From: Terracoccus luteus
GTDB lineage: Bacteria; Actinomycetota; Actinomycetes; Actinomycetales; Dermatophilaceae
Assembly (NCBI RefSeq): GCF_003635045.1
Contig: NZ_RBXT01000001.1
Span: forward strand, 496,001-560,000
DNA length: 64,000 nt
Direction: 5' to 3'
Part shown: positions 17,401 through 27,690 of the stretch, in pieces
Layout: every line of letters begins with the position of its first letter
Numbering within the stretch: the stretch's first letter is position 1
The notes under the pieces: generated by a model
Told to the model about the DNA's origin: nothing
Databases searched by the model: none
What the model saw: only the letters and a program-made list of their open reading frames with translations
Position numbers and translations under genes: made by a program

Positions 17401-19553
17401 CCGCGGCGGGCCCGCCCGACCAGCAGGGCCACGAGGGCGCCACCGACGGCGGCCAGGGCGATGCCCCCGACGACGGCCCAGCCGGGACCGCTCGACCCGC
17501 TCGACGCGCTCGACCCGGTCGTGCCGGACGTGCCGGTCGTGCCGGACGTGCCGGACGTGCCGGAGGCGTCGACGGTGCCGGTCGCGCCCGCCGTCGCCGA
17601 GTCCCCCGGTCCGGTGGTCGGGCCCGCCGTGGCGGTGGTCGCGTCCGACGGTGGCGGGGTCGAGGAGGCGGACCCGGTCGGCATGCCGGTCGCGCCCGGC
17701 CGGTAGGCGGGGCCTGTCTCCGGGTCGCCGTCGACGACCACGGTGATCCGGTAGGTCGTCCGGGCCGCGGGGCTGTCCTCGCCGTCGACGTTGACGCTCA
17801 GCCGGAGGTAGTAGAGCCCGTCGACCTGCGTCGTCCGCAGGTCCGGCTGCGACGACGACCGGTTCGTGTAGCGCACCGGCGCGACCGTCGAGCCGGTGAG
17901 CAGACCGGGGTTGCCCGCGAACCAGATCGCGGTCTGGTACTGGCCCGTCGAGCGCACGTCCTGACGCACCGGGTTGTACACGCTGACCCGTGCCCCCACG
18001 CCGGTCGTCGGACCGTCGGAGGCCGGCCCGACCTCCTCGACGCTGTAGGCGAGGCGCTGGCCCCATCGCAGCGGCACCGAGAAGTAGCGGTCCTCACCGG
18101 TGACGACGGTGCCGCGGTAGGTCTGCCCGCTCGTCAGCGGCGCGGCGTCGTTGAAGCTCGAGCCCCCGGTCACCGCGGTCGCCGCGCGGGCGAACGGTGG
18201 CCGGGCCAGGCCCGCCTGGGCCCGGGTGGCGGCGGGAGGCAGGCCGGCCGTCTCGGCCGGCGGCTCCGAGCGCACGACGATCTCGACGGGCCGCGACTGG
18301 TCGCCGAACTTGGCGCCGTACCGCTCGATCTTGACCACCCCGACGCCGTCGACAGGGCACCGGCCCGGGTAGGCCCCCGGTGGCGTGTCGTGGTCGAGCA
18401 CGGTCGACATGGTGGCCGACACCGGACGGTGTGAGTACCCGTCGTTGCCGGCGTAGTTCGCGTCGGCGCTGTCGCACGTGCTGCCGTCCTCGGCCTGCAG
18501 GGTCATCTGGACCCCGAAGGTCCCGCCGGTCCCGCCGGGGTCGGCGGCCGGCGGCGGCATCGTGGCCGAGACGTAGAGCGTCGCGCCCTGCTGCAGCGGA
18601 ACCCGGTAGTACTTGGTCGTGCCGGAGACGCGGCCGGTGCGGTCCGACCCGGCCGGAGCCCCCGTGGCGAAGGTGTCGAGGTACTGGCCGGGGGCGAGCC
18701 GGGGTGAGGCGTCGGTGGGCTGGTCGGTGCCGGTGACGGGGGTGCCCCTGGCCTGGTAGCCGGAGATGGCGTAGTCGACCTTGACCTTGAGCGCCTGCTC
18801 GAGGGTGTCGGCGTCGCCGGCGTCGCTGTAGGTGCCGCCGGTGGCGTCGGCGATGCAGGAGAGCTGGGCGCGGGCGGTGGGGTCGACCTTGAAGCCGACG
18901 GTGTGGATGGTGAGGTCGACGCCTTGTCGCTTCAGCTGCTTGGCGACGTTGCAGGGGGCGGGGGGTGCGCAGGTGTCGATGCCGTCGGAGACGAGAACGA
19001 TGGCGCGGGGTCCCTCCGTGGGCAGGGCGGTGGCGGCGGAGCGCAGGGCGTTGCCGATGGGGGTGTAGCCCGAGGCCCGGATGCCGGTGACGGCGTCGGT
19101 CGTGCGGGCGCGGTCGAGTGGTCCGACCGGGATGAGGGTGCGGATGTCGGTGCAGCCCGTGCTCTTCTCGGCGCGGGTGGAGCCGGTGCCGGTGCCGTAG
19201 ACGGTGAGGCCGATGCGGCTGTCGGTGGGCAGGCCGGCGACGAGGGAGGTGACGGCCCTCTTGGCGGCGTCGATGCGGGGGCCGGGGGCGTCGCTCTCGT
19301 TCATGGAGCCGGAGGCGTCGAGCACGACCATCGTAGGCACGGACGTCGTCCGAGCGGGGGAGAGGGCCGGTGTGACGGTCGAGGTGACGGCCGGGGTGAC
19401 GGCCGGGGTGACGGCCGTGGCGGAGGCGGAGGCCGGGACGGCGAGCAGGGCCGAGCCGGCCACCGCGGCCGCGACCGGTCCGAGCCGACGCAGCCGGGCG
19501 GACAGCCGCCGGGGGCTCGACGGCGACGACGGGTCGGTCCGGGGGCGGGTCAT
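17373..19553 (-). CDS. Secreted/anchored von Willebrand factor A domain protein
   Basis: A 726-residue exported protein. The N-terminus has a signal peptide (basic Arg-rich start, hydrophobic core to about residue 45, AxA-type site). The vWA domain follows, with the MIDAS motif DASGS (D79, S81, S83), then TPIGNAL and VLVSDGIDTC. The middle has beta-rich regions with repeated strings such as RYFSVPLRWGQRLAY and TKYYRVPLQQGATLYV that look like two copies of an envelope domain. The C-terminus is a Ser/Thr-rich linker, one membrane helix and a basic tail. It diverges from a helix-turn-helix gene across two palindromic operators and is convergent with the kinase. Confidence 0.87.
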   Translation of the reverse strand: MTRPRTDPSSPSSPRRLSARLRRLGPVAAAVAGSALLAVPASASATAVTPAVTPAVTSTVTPALSPARTTSVPTMVVLDASGSMNESDAPGPRIDAAKRAVTSLVAGLPTDSRIGLTVYGTGTGSTRAEKSTGCTDIRTLIPVGPLDRARTTDAVTGIRASGYTPIGNALRSAATALPTEGPRAIVLVSDGIDTCAPPAPCNVAKQLKRQGVDLTIHTVGFKVDPTARAQLSCIADATGGTYSDAGDADTLEQALKVKVDYAISGYQARGTPVTGTDQPTDASPRLAPGQYLDTFATGAPAGSDRTGRVSGTTKYYRVPLQQGATLYVSATMPPPAADPGGTGGTFGVQMTLQAEDGSTCDSADANYAGNDGYSHRPVSATMSTVLDHDTPPGAYPGRCPVDGVGVVKIERYGAKFGDQSRPVEIVVRSEPPAETAGLPPAATRAQAGLARPPFARAATAVTGGSSFNDAAPLTSGQTYRGTVVTGEDRYFSVPLRWGQRLAYSVEEVGPASDGPTTGVGARVSVYNPVRQDVRSTGQYQTAIWFAGNPGLLTGSTVAPVRYTNRSSSQPDLRTTQVDGLYYLRLSVNVDGEDSPAARTTYRITVVVDGDPETGPAYRPGATGMPTGSASSTPPPSDATTATAGPTTGPGDSATAGATGTVDASGTSGTSGTTGTSGTTGSSASSGSSGPGWAVVGGIALAAVGGALVALLVGRARRGQPPTGPQT

Positions 19554-19569
19554 GGGAACTCCTGATAGT

Positions 19570-19609
19570 TTGCAGGTGCAACGTCCGAGACAGACGTTTG
19601 CACATGCAA
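19570..19609. promoter_or_regulatory. Two palindromic operators TTGCANNTGCAA
   Basis: TTGCAGGTGCAA (19570-19581) and TTGCACATGCAA (19598-19609) are two copies of one palindrome, 28 bases centre to centre, in the 86-base gap between the divergent vWA and helix-turn-helix genes. The likely binder is the neighbouring HTH protein (inference). Confidence 0.7.
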
Positions 19610-19639
19610 TGGGTGTCGCGCAAGCCTGAGGAGGGCAGC

Positions 19640-20215
19640 ATGACCGACGCAGCCGGTCCGGGGGGCGCTTCCGCCAGCGCCGAGGCGCAGCGCGCCCTGT
19701 ACGGCGAGCCGTGGTCGCAGCGCTTCGGCCGGCTCATGGCGACCTACCGGCTGTCGCAGGCCCGGCTCGCGGGTGTCATCGGGCTCAGCGCGCCGATGCT
19801 CAGCCAGCTCATCTCCGGCCAGCGGGTCAAGGTCGGCAACCCCGCGGTCTTCGGGCGCATCGTCTCGCTCGAGCAGCTCGCCGACGACCCGCGGGTGCTC
19901 GGCGGCAACCCCGAGGCCCTGCGCGCGGTGCTCGACGAGGTGGCGGCGTCGAGCCCGACCCTCACCGCGGTGACCGCGGTGACCGCGGTGACCGTGGCGA
20001 CACCCGACGGTGCGAGCCCGCCACCGACGCGCGACCCCGCGGGCGCCACGACCCCGGCCACCCCGGCATCCGGGGCGGTGGGGGAGGGTGTGCTCGTCGC
20101 CGGCCTCGCGGCGCTCGCCGCCCCCGCGCCGCTGCACGCGGCCGCCGACGCCGCGCAGGCCGCAGGCGGTGCGGGCCTCGCCGCCCTGCTCCGCGCCGCT
20201 GCCGCCGGACGGTAG
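19640..20215 (+). CDS. Helix-turn-helix DNA-binding protein
   Basis: A 191-residue protein with an N-terminal XRE-like helix-turn-helix (RFGRLMATYRLSQARLAGVI, then GLSAPMLSQLISGQRVKVGNP, about residues 27-70). The second half is Ala/Pro/Thr-rich and ends in an Ala-rich amphipathic segment of unknown function. ATG 19640 follows GAGGAGGG. It diverges from the vWA gene across paired palindromes, so it probably regulates both directions (inference). A short VTAVTAVTAV repeat (three 'accgcggtg' units) lies near 19966-19992. One motif copy encodes Pro-Ala-Ser-Gly. Confidence 0.75.
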   Translation: MTDAAGPGGASASAEAQRALYGEPWSQRFGRLMATYRLSQARLAGVIGLSAPMLSQLISGQRVKVGNPAVFGRIVSLEQLADDPRVLGGNPEALRAVLDEVAASSPTLTAVTAVTAVTVATPDGASPPPTRDPAGATTPATPASGAVGEGVLVAGLAALAAPAPLHAAADAAQAAGGAGLAALLRAAAAGR

Positions 20216-20218
20216 GCT
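20213..20218 (+). promoter_or_regulatory. -10 element TAGGCT for the small membrane protein
   Basis: TAGGCT is seven bases before ATG 20226. Its first three bases are the TAG stop of the HTH gene, so this promoter starts the nadD unit. Confidence 0.55.
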
Positions 20219-20225
20219 GGGGGCC

Positions 20226-20447
20226 ATGTCAGCCCATGTCCTGAGCCTCGCCGCCGCCGAGGAAGCCACCCGCGAGCTCCCCATGCCGCTCATCGCGTTC
20301 TTCCTCATCACGTTCGCGCTGTTCGTGCTGCTGCTCGGGATCACGTGGAGCTTCCGCAACACCGCCTACAAGGTGCAGGCGCCGCGCCCGCAGAGCGAGC
20401 AGCGCGCCCCCGGCTCGGCCGTCCAGCGGGACGGGTCGCACCACTGA
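20226..20447 (+). CDS. Small single-pass membrane protein upstream of nadD
   Basis: A 73-residue protein of unknown function. One hydrophobic helix ([20 protein letters not shown]) is followed by a polar tail with basic and Gln residues. I chose ATG 20226 because of the leaderless -10 seven bases upstream; a longer in-frame reading overlaps the HTH gene and lacks similarity. It ends two bases before nadD, so it is likely the first gene of the nadD-rsfS-phosphatase unit. Confidence 0.75.
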   Translation: MSAHVLSLAAAEEATRELPMPLIAFFLITFALFVLLLGITWSFRNTAYKVQAPRPQSEQRAPGSAVQRDGSHH

Positions 20448-20449
20448 CC

Positions 20450-21115
20450 ATGCGCCTCGGGGTCATGGGTGGGACCTTCGACCCCATCCACCACGGCCAC
20501 CTCGTGGCCGCGAGCGAGGTGCAGTCCCTGCTCGGGCTCGACGAGGTCGTCTTCGTGCCGACCGGCCAGCCGTGGCAGAAGGCGGAGCGCCGCGTCGCCG
20601 CGGCCGAGCACCGCTACCTCATGACGGTCATCGCCACGGCCTCGAACCCCCGGTTCACCGTCAGCCGGGTCGACATCGACCGGCCCGGTCCGACGTACAC
20701 GATCGACACCCTGCGCGACATCCGCGCCCAGCGGCCCGATGACGAGCTGTTCTTCATCACCGGCGCCGACGCCCTCGCCGAGATCCTGTCCTGGAAGGAC
20801 GCCGACCAGATCTGGGACCTCGCGCAGTTCGTCGGCGTGACCCGCCCCGGGCACGAGCTGTCCGACACGGGCCTGCCGGCCCACCGGGTCATCCTGCAGG
20901 AGGTGCCCGCCATGGCCATCAGCTCGACCGGATGCCGTGAGCGCGTGGCCGACGGCGACCCCGTCTGGTACCTCGTGCCCGACGGCGTCGTGCAGTACAT
21001 CAACAAGTACCGGCTCTACGCCGACACGGACGCGCTGCCCGCCGAGGCGCCGTCACCCCAGGTCGCCGCCGGCGACCACCACCACCAGGCCGTCGGGCCG
21101 CAAGGAGACTCGTGA
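20450..21115 (+). CDS. nadD: Nicotinate-nucleotide adenylyltransferase
   Basis: This enzyme adenylates nicotinate mononucleotide to deamido-NAD in NAD synthesis; 221 residues. The nucleotidyltransferase signature [12 protein letters not shown] (with HxGH) and the downstream [11 protein letters not shown] motif (variant of ISSTxxR) are present. A His-rich C-terminal tail is not typical of the family core. ATG 20450 lies two bases after the upstream stop. Its TGA overlaps the rsfS GTG start. One GGATGCCG copy (20930-20937) lies in the ISST motif. Confidence 0.96.
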   Translation: MRLGVMGGTFDPIHHGHLVAASEVQSLLGLDEVVFVPTGQPWQKAERRVAAAEHRYLMTVIATASNPRFTVSRVDIDRPGPTYTIDTLRDIRAQRPDDELFFITGADALAEILSWKDADQIWDLAQFVGVTRPGHELSDTGLPAHRVILQEVPAMAISSTGCRERVADGDPVWYLVPDGVVQYINKYRLYADTDALPAEAPSPQVAAGDHHHQAVGPQGDS

Positions 21116-21564
21116 CCGCCACCGAACGTTCGATCCAGCTCGCCAAGATCGCGGCGCTGGCCGCCGAGGACAAGATCGCGGAGAAGGTCGTCGCCATCGA
21201 CGTCAGCGACCACCTCCCGCTGACCGACGTCTTCGTGCTCGCCTCCGCCGCCTCCGAGCGCCAGGTCGGGGCCATCGTCGACGAGGTCGAGGACCGCCTG
21301 CGCGACCACCGCGTCAAGCCGGTGCGCCGCGAGGGCGAGCGGGAGGGCCGCTGGGTTCTCATCGACTTCGGCGACATCATCGTGCACGTCCAGCACGAGG
21401 AGGAGCGCGAGTACTACGCGCTCGAGCGACTGTGGAAGGACTGCCCCGAGATCGACCTGAGCGGGGTCGACGTGCCGGGCGGCCCGGCATCCGACGCCGA
21501 CACCACCGCCGAGAACGACAGCGCCACCGACGAGACCGACGGCGACGAGCGCGCCCGCGCGTGA
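21112..21564 (+). CDS. rsfS: Ribosome silencing factor RsfS
   Basis: A 150-residue protein that binds L14 of the 50S subunit and blocks subunit joining in poor conditions. It shows the DUF143 core, including [28 protein letters not shown] and the signature [20 protein letters not shown]. The C-terminal ~35 residues are an acidic tail. The GTG start overlaps the nadD stop by four bases and its stop overlaps the next GTG, so three genes are tightly coupled. Confidence 0.96.
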   Translation: MTATERSIQLAKIAALAAEDKIAEKVVAIDVSDHLPLTDVFVLASAASERQVGAIVDEVEDRLRDHRVKPVRREGEREGRWVLIDFGDIIVHVQHEEEREYYALERLWKDCPEIDLSGVDVPGGPASDADTTAENDSATDETDGDERARA

Positions 21565-22217
21565 CAGCGCCCGGCGCCGCGGGCCCGCGGCGCATCGTCG
21601 TGATGCGCCACGGCGAGACGGCCGACAACGCCGCCCGGGTCTGGCAGGGTCACCGCGACACCGAGCTGAGCGACCGCGGGCGGGCGCAGGCCCGTGAGGC
21701 CGCGCCGCTCGTCGCGTCGTACGCCCCCGACGTCATCGTCTCGAGCGACCTGCGTCGCGCGGCCGACACGGCGCAGGCCGTCGCCGACCTCGTCCGCCTC
21801 GAGGTGCGACGCGACCCGCGGCTGCGCGAGGTCGACGTCGGCCGCTGGCAGGGGCTGCAGGCCGACGAGGTGCGCGAGCGCTACCCCGACGTCGTGGCGG
21901 CACTCGACCGCGGCGAGGACGTGCCCAAGGGCGTGACGGGGGAGACCCGTGCGCAGGTGGCCGAGCGGGCCGGCGCTGCCCTGCGTGACGTCGCCGACGC
22001 CCTCGGTCCCGGCCGTACCGCCCTCGTCGTCGCCCACGGCGTCTCGGGGCGCGCCGCCGCCACCGAGCTCGTGGGGCTCGACCACGACGTCGCCGACCAG
22101 GTGCTGCGCAGCCTCGACAACTGCCACTGGATCGTCCTCGTGGAGGCGCCGAAGAGCTTCTCCACGACGGCCGGCTGGCGCATCGCGGCCTGGAACGTCG
22201 GGCCGCGCCAGCCCTGA
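21561..22217 (+). CDS. Histidine phosphatase family protein
   Basis: A 218-residue phosphoglycerate mutase-like phosphatase. The catalytic motif VMRHGETADN (RHG) lies near the N-terminus, with DLRRAADTAQ, DVGRWQG and the second catalytic histidine in VVAHGVSGRA. Its position after nadD-rsfS is conserved in actinobacteria, where it is often annotated as phosphoglycerate mutase; the substrate is not known. The GTG start overlaps the rsfS stop (GTGA). Confidence 0.92.
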   Translation: MTAPGAAGPRRIVVMRHGETADNAARVWQGHRDTELSDRGRAQAREAAPLVASYAPDVIVSSDLRRAADTAQAVADLVRLEVRRDPRLREVDVGRWQGLQADEVRERYPDVVAALDRGEDVPKGVTGETRAQVAERAGAALRDVADALGPGRTALVVAHGVSGRAAATELVGLDHDVADQVLRSLDNCHWIVLVEAPKSFSTTAGWRIAAWNVGPRQP

Positions 22218-22237
22218 CCGCCGCGGCGGCAGCCGAT

Positions 22238-22267
22238 TTGGGATCGGGAGCCGTCATTGGCTACAGT
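22238..22267 (+). promoter_or_regulatory. Promoter of tRNA-Ala
   Basis: TTGGGA (22238-22243) and TACAGT (22262-22267) are 18 bases apart. A start near 22274 gives a 5' precursor leader of about 47 bases. Confidence 0.5.
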
Positions 22268-22320
22268 TGCGCAGTCGCTCCACGCGGCACCCGAGAGGGT
22301 GGCTCGTGCGGCGGTGTTCC

Positions 22321-22393
22321 GGGGCTGTGGCGCAGCTGGTAGCGCACCTGCATGGCATGCAGGGGGTCAGGGGTTCGAGTCCCCTCAGCTCCA
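22321..22393 (+). tRNA. tRNA-Ala (anticodon GGC)
   Basis: The cloverleaf can be folded by eye. The acceptor GGGGCTG pairs with CAGCTCC, the anticodon stem CCTGC/GCAGG encloses loop ATGGCAT with anticodon GGC (reads GCC, the main Ala codon here), and the T arm AGGGG-TTCGAGT-CCCCT is standard. The discriminator is A; CC follows by chance or as a partial CCA. A terminator lies 12 bases downstream. Confidence 0.97.
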
Positions 22394-22404
22394 CCGGACA
22401 GGAG

Positions 22405-22440
22405 GGAGCCCGATCGGTCACCGGTCGGGCTCCTTCGTGT
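22405..22440 (+). terminator. Terminator after tRNA-Ala
   Basis: GGAGCCCGA (22405-22413) pairs with TCGGGCTCC (22425-22433), 9 bp with an 11-base loop, followed by TTCGTGTTT. Confidence 0.8.
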
Positions 22441-22493
22441 TTCGGCGGTTCTCGGCGGGTCTCGGCGGGTTCGACCCCGTCGCCGGGCGTTGC

Positions 22494-22499
22494 TACCCT
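22494..22499 (+). promoter_or_regulatory. -10 element TACCCT of the SMR operon
   Basis: TACCCT upstream of the riboswitch would start transcription near 22506, about 20 bases before the aptamer. Confidence 0.5.
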
Positions 22500-22525
22500 C
22501 TGTCCCGGACGCGACGACCGCGCCC

Positions 22526-22564
22526 GCGGACGAGGGAGCCGTACCCGCACAGCGACAAGACGGC
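22526..22564 (+). ncRNA. Guanidine-III riboswitch (ykkC-III)
   Basis: The segment matches the ykkC-III/guanidine-III aptamer block by block: CGGACGAGG, then GCCGTACCCG, then GACAAGACGGC. P1 is GCGG (22526-22529) with CCGC (22545-22548). The second helix is GCCGT (22538-22542) with ACGGC (22560-22564), which makes the class-typical pseudoknot. P1 differs in sequence from the Thermobifida example I remember but keeps its pairing. It ends 14 bases before the GTG of the first SMR gene, so control is probably at translation start, with guanidine switching the exporters on. Confidence 0.88.
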
Positions 22565-22578
22565 CGGATCGGATCGCC

Positions 22579-22893
22579 GTGCACTGGTTCGTCCTCGTCG
22601 TCTCCGGGGGGCTCGAGGCCGTCTGGGCCACCGCCCTCGCCGCCTCCGACGGTTTCCGCCGCCCCCGGCCCGTCGCCCTCTTCGCCGTCAGCATCGTGCT
22701 GTCGATGGCGGGCCTCGCCTACGCCATGAGCGGGCTGGCGGCCAGCACGGCCTACGCCGTGTGGGTCGGCATCGGCGCCGTGGGCACCGTGCTCCTCGCC
22801 GTCGCCCGCGGTCAGGAGCGGCTGGGCCTCGCGCGGGGCCTGCTCCTGCTGCTGCTCGTCGCCTGCGTGGCCGGGCTCAAGGTGGTGGAGTGA
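22579..22893 (+). CDS. SMR family guanidinium exporter subunit 1 (SugE/Gdx-like)
   Basis: A 104-residue four-helix small multidrug resistance protein. It begins HWFVLVVSGGLEAVWATALA, which holds the essential membrane glutamate in GLEAVW, and ends in a helix with VAGLKVVE. Family members under guanidine riboswitches export guanidinium by proton antiport. I chose GTG 22579 because it gives a standard SMR length and lies just after the aptamer. A second SMR gene overlaps its stop, suggesting a paired (heterodimeric) exporter. Confidence 0.88.
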   Translation: MHWFVLVVSGGLEAVWATALAASDGFRRPRPVALFAVSIVLSMAGLAYAMSGLAASTAYAVWVGIGAVGTVLLAVARGQERLGLARGLLLLLLVACVAGLKVVE

Positions 22894-23243
22894 TGCCCTG
22901 GGTCATCCTGCTCGCCAGCGCGGTGCTCGAGGCCGTGTGGGCCTCGGCCCTGTCGGCATCCGACGGCCTGACCCGCCCGGCCCCGACGGTGCTCTTCGTC
23001 GTCGCCCTCGCCGTGTCGATGCTCGGGCTCGCGCAGGCAGCCCGCACGATCCCGATCAGCACTGCCTACGCGGTCTGGACCGGCACGGGGGCCGCGCTCA
23101 CCGTGGCCTACGCGATGCTCTTCGGCGGGGAGGCCGCCTCGGTGCCCAAGGTGCTGCTCATCGCCGGCATCGTCGCCGCCGTCGTCGGGCTCAAGCTCGT
23201 CGGCCACCCGGCGCCGCCCGCGGGCGGTCACACGGTCGACTGA
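22893..23243 (+). CDS. SMR family guanidinium exporter subunit 2 (SugE/Gdx-like)
   Basis: A 116-residue SMR protein with the same plan as its upstream partner: VILLASAVLEAVWASALSAS with the membrane glutamate in VLEAVW, then STAYAVWTGTGAALTV and a last helix ending VVGLKLVG. The ATG shares its A with the upstream TGA, so translation is coupled. It differs enough from subunit 1 that this is an old pair rather than a recent duplication. A hydrophilic tail follows helix four. Confidence 0.88.
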   Translation: MPWVILLASAVLEAVWASALSASDGLTRPAPTVLFVVALAVSMLGLAQAARTIPISTAYAVWTGTGAALTVAYAMLFGGEAASVPKVLLIAGIVAAVVGLKLVGHPAPPAGGHTVD

Positions 23244-23261
23244 ACCGGGGGTCCCGCTCGG

Positions 23262-23639
23262 TCAGTGCACCGGCTTGTGGCACTTGCTCATGAAGCGGTC
23301 CGGGTCGACGACGGCACGGTGCACCTCGCCGCGGGCGATCTCGTCGCCCTCCGCGTCGGTGACCGTCACGTGGCACACGAGGCGCCGGCCGTCGTTGATG
23401 GGCTCGGCGCAGTTCACGGTGATCGCGGCCCCGACCGGGCTGCCCTTGATGTGCTCCATCTTGATCGTGGTGCCGACCGTCGTGTGGTCCGAGTCGACGT
23501 TCTGCTTGCACACCTCGAAGGCGGCCCGTTCGCACCACGTGATGAGACGCGGTGTGGCGAGCACGTCGAGGTCGCCGCTGCCGATCTCGGCGGCGGTGTC
23601 CTCGGCGGTCACGGTGTGCGGGAAGGCGCGCATGGGCAT
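23262..23639 (-). CDS. Hotdog-fold thioesterase (FlK-like)
   Basis: A 125-residue thioesterase of the fluoroacetyl-CoA-specific (FlK-like) hotdog family. Typical strings are VTAEDTAAEIGSGDLDVLAT, LITWCERAAFE (catalytic Glu region), TTVGTTIKMEHIKGSPVG and CHVTVTDAEGDEIARGEVHR. The substrate is an acyl-CoA that cannot be named from sequence. The start is ATG 23639 or 23633; CAGACT seven bases before 23639 fits the leaderless pattern weakly. It is convergent with the SMR pair, 18 bases apart. Confidence 0.85.
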   Translation of the reverse strand: MPMRAFPHTVTAEDTAAEIGSGDLDVLATPRLITWCERAAFEVCKQNVDSDHTTVGTTIKMEHIKGSPVGAAITVNCAEPINDGRRLVCHVTVTDAEGDEIARGEVHRAVVDPDRFMSKCHKPVH

Positions 23640-23816
23640 GAGCACGAGTCTGACAGAACCGCGCCCGGTCTCCGACTCGAGGCCACCGCGACGGGGTACG
23701 ACGTCCGGATGCCGGTCGGCCGGGGTGGCGGGCGAGGCCCGGTCGGGTGCCCGCGGGGTGGTGTCCGGCGGGCGTGTCCGCGTGAGGGCGACGGCGCCGG
23801 CTGACACCCTGAGGCC

Positions 23817-24464
23817 GTGAGCACGCACCTGTGGGTCCTGTCGGCGGCGCTCGCCGTCGCGGCCGTGCTGACCTGGGTCGCCACCGTGCGCGGTGACGGT
23901 GCGCTCGCCCGCATCGTGCGCCCGAGCTTCGCCCTGCTCGTGCTCGCGGCGGCGTGGTCGCTCGAGGGGGAGGGCCGGGCGGGCGACGCGCCCCCGCTGA
24001 CCCTCGTGCTGCCGGCCCTGGCGCTCGCCGTCGTGACGGAGGGGCTGCTGCTGCACCAGACCCGGCCGCGCTTCGTGCTGGCGATGTACGCCCGCGCGGT
24101 GACGACGGGGCTGCTGGTCGCGGCGACGCTGCGCCTGGCCGGGCCCGGGTCGTTCCCGTGGTGGGTGCTGCCGGTGGTGCCCGTGCTGCTGCTCGTGCAC
24201 GCGCGGGCGGGGCGCACCGTCGTGCTCCGGGCCGGGCCGGAGCGGGTCGCGGTGCTGCTGGCTCTGCTGGCGCAGTACGTCCTCGTCGTGGCCGCCGCCT
24301 GGAGGGCCGACCCGCTCGTGCTGGCCGGTGCGTGCCTGCTGCTCGTGGCCGACCTCGTCCTCACGCGCGACCGGTACGTGCGCGAGCGTCGCGCCGCCCC
24401 GCTGCAGGCGCTGGCCCTGCACCAGCTCGCCTCGGTGGCGGTCGTCGTCGGCCTCATGCGCTGA
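23817..24464 (+). CDS. Polytopic membrane protein, probably YhhN/lysoplasmalogenase family
   Basis: A 215-residue protein with about seven or eight hydrophobic helices. The last third (LAGACLLLVADLVLTRDRYV, then LALHQLASVAVVVGLMR) resembles the end of YhhN/TMEM86 proteins, some of which hydrolyse lysoplasmalogens, but the first half is not distinctive, so this is tentative. GTG 23817 has CACCCT six bases upstream. It is the last gene before the leuS leader region. Confidence 0.55.
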   Translation: MSTHLWVLSAALAVAAVLTWVATVRGDGALARIVRPSFALLVLAAAWSLEGEGRAGDAPPLTLVLPALALAVVTEGLLLHQTRPRFVLAMYARAVTTGLLVAATLRLAGPGSFPWWVLPVVPVLLLVHARAGRTVVLRAGPERVAVLLALLAQYVLVVAAAWRADPLVLAGACLLLVADLVLTRDRYVRERRAAPLQALALHQLASVAVVVGLMR

Positions 24465-24514
24465 CCTGCGGCGTGACGGACGCGTCGGGCCACCGGGCGC
24501 GGGACCGGCTGCGC

Positions 24515-24520
24515 TAACCT
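24515..24520 (+). promoter_or_regulatory. -10 element TAACCT of the leuS leader
   Basis: TAACCT is six bases before the ATG of the leader peptide at 24527, so the transcript should begin exactly at that start codon. Confidence 0.65.
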
Positions 24521-24526
24521 AGGCGC

Positions 24527-24562
24527 ATGGCTGGTCGGCTGCTCCTTCCGCAGCCGCGCTGA
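24527..24562 (+). CDS. Leucine leader peptide of leuS
   Basis: An 11-codon open frame, MAGRLLLPQPR, with three consecutive and different Leu codons (CTG CTC CTT) at codons 5-7. The Leu codons lie at the 5' arm of a hairpin (CGGCTGC 24536-24542 with GCAGCCG 24550-24556). An intrinsic terminator follows at 24596 and leuS starts at 24667. This is the layout of ribosome-mediated attenuation: when charged tRNA-Leu is scarce the ribosome stalls on the Leu run and changes RNA folding. The mechanism is inferred; the elements are in the sequence. Confidence 0.75.
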   Translation: MAGRLLLPQPR

Positions 24563-24595
24563 TCAGGGCCGGAGCCCCCGGCGTCAGCGCGGCCA

Positions 24596-24624
24596 CCCCT
24601 TGCTGAGCGAGGGGTTTTCGTTTG
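24596..24624 (+). terminator. Intrinsic terminator (attenuator) before leuS
   Basis: CCCCTTGC (24596-24603) pairs with GCGAGGGG (24607-24614), including one G-U pair, followed by TTTTCGTTTG. It lies 52 bases before leuS and after the leader peptide, so it can only act on leuS transcription. It is one of the few terminators here with a real T tract. Confidence 0.82.
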
Positions 24625-24666
24625 TCCGGGGGCGCACGCCGCATCCACCAGCGAGGCGAACGAGAG

Positions 24667-27633
<2,967 letters not shown>

Positions 27634-27690
27634 GGCGGTGTCGACCGTGACTGCGGCGCCGGTCCTGCCGGCTCGCGCGACGGGGCCGCG

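Noticed and set aside
15304-18066. Upstream extension of the GT2 reading frame to 1275 codons
   Set aside because: The extra 920 codons run antisense through the DUF402 and kinase genes and into the 3' half of the vWA gene with no similarity; the leaderless -10 fixes ATG 15303.
24465-24666. T-box riboswitch before leuS
   Set aside because: I found no T-box bulge (TGGNA-type) or specifier loop; a short leader ORF with a Leu run and a terminator explains the region better.
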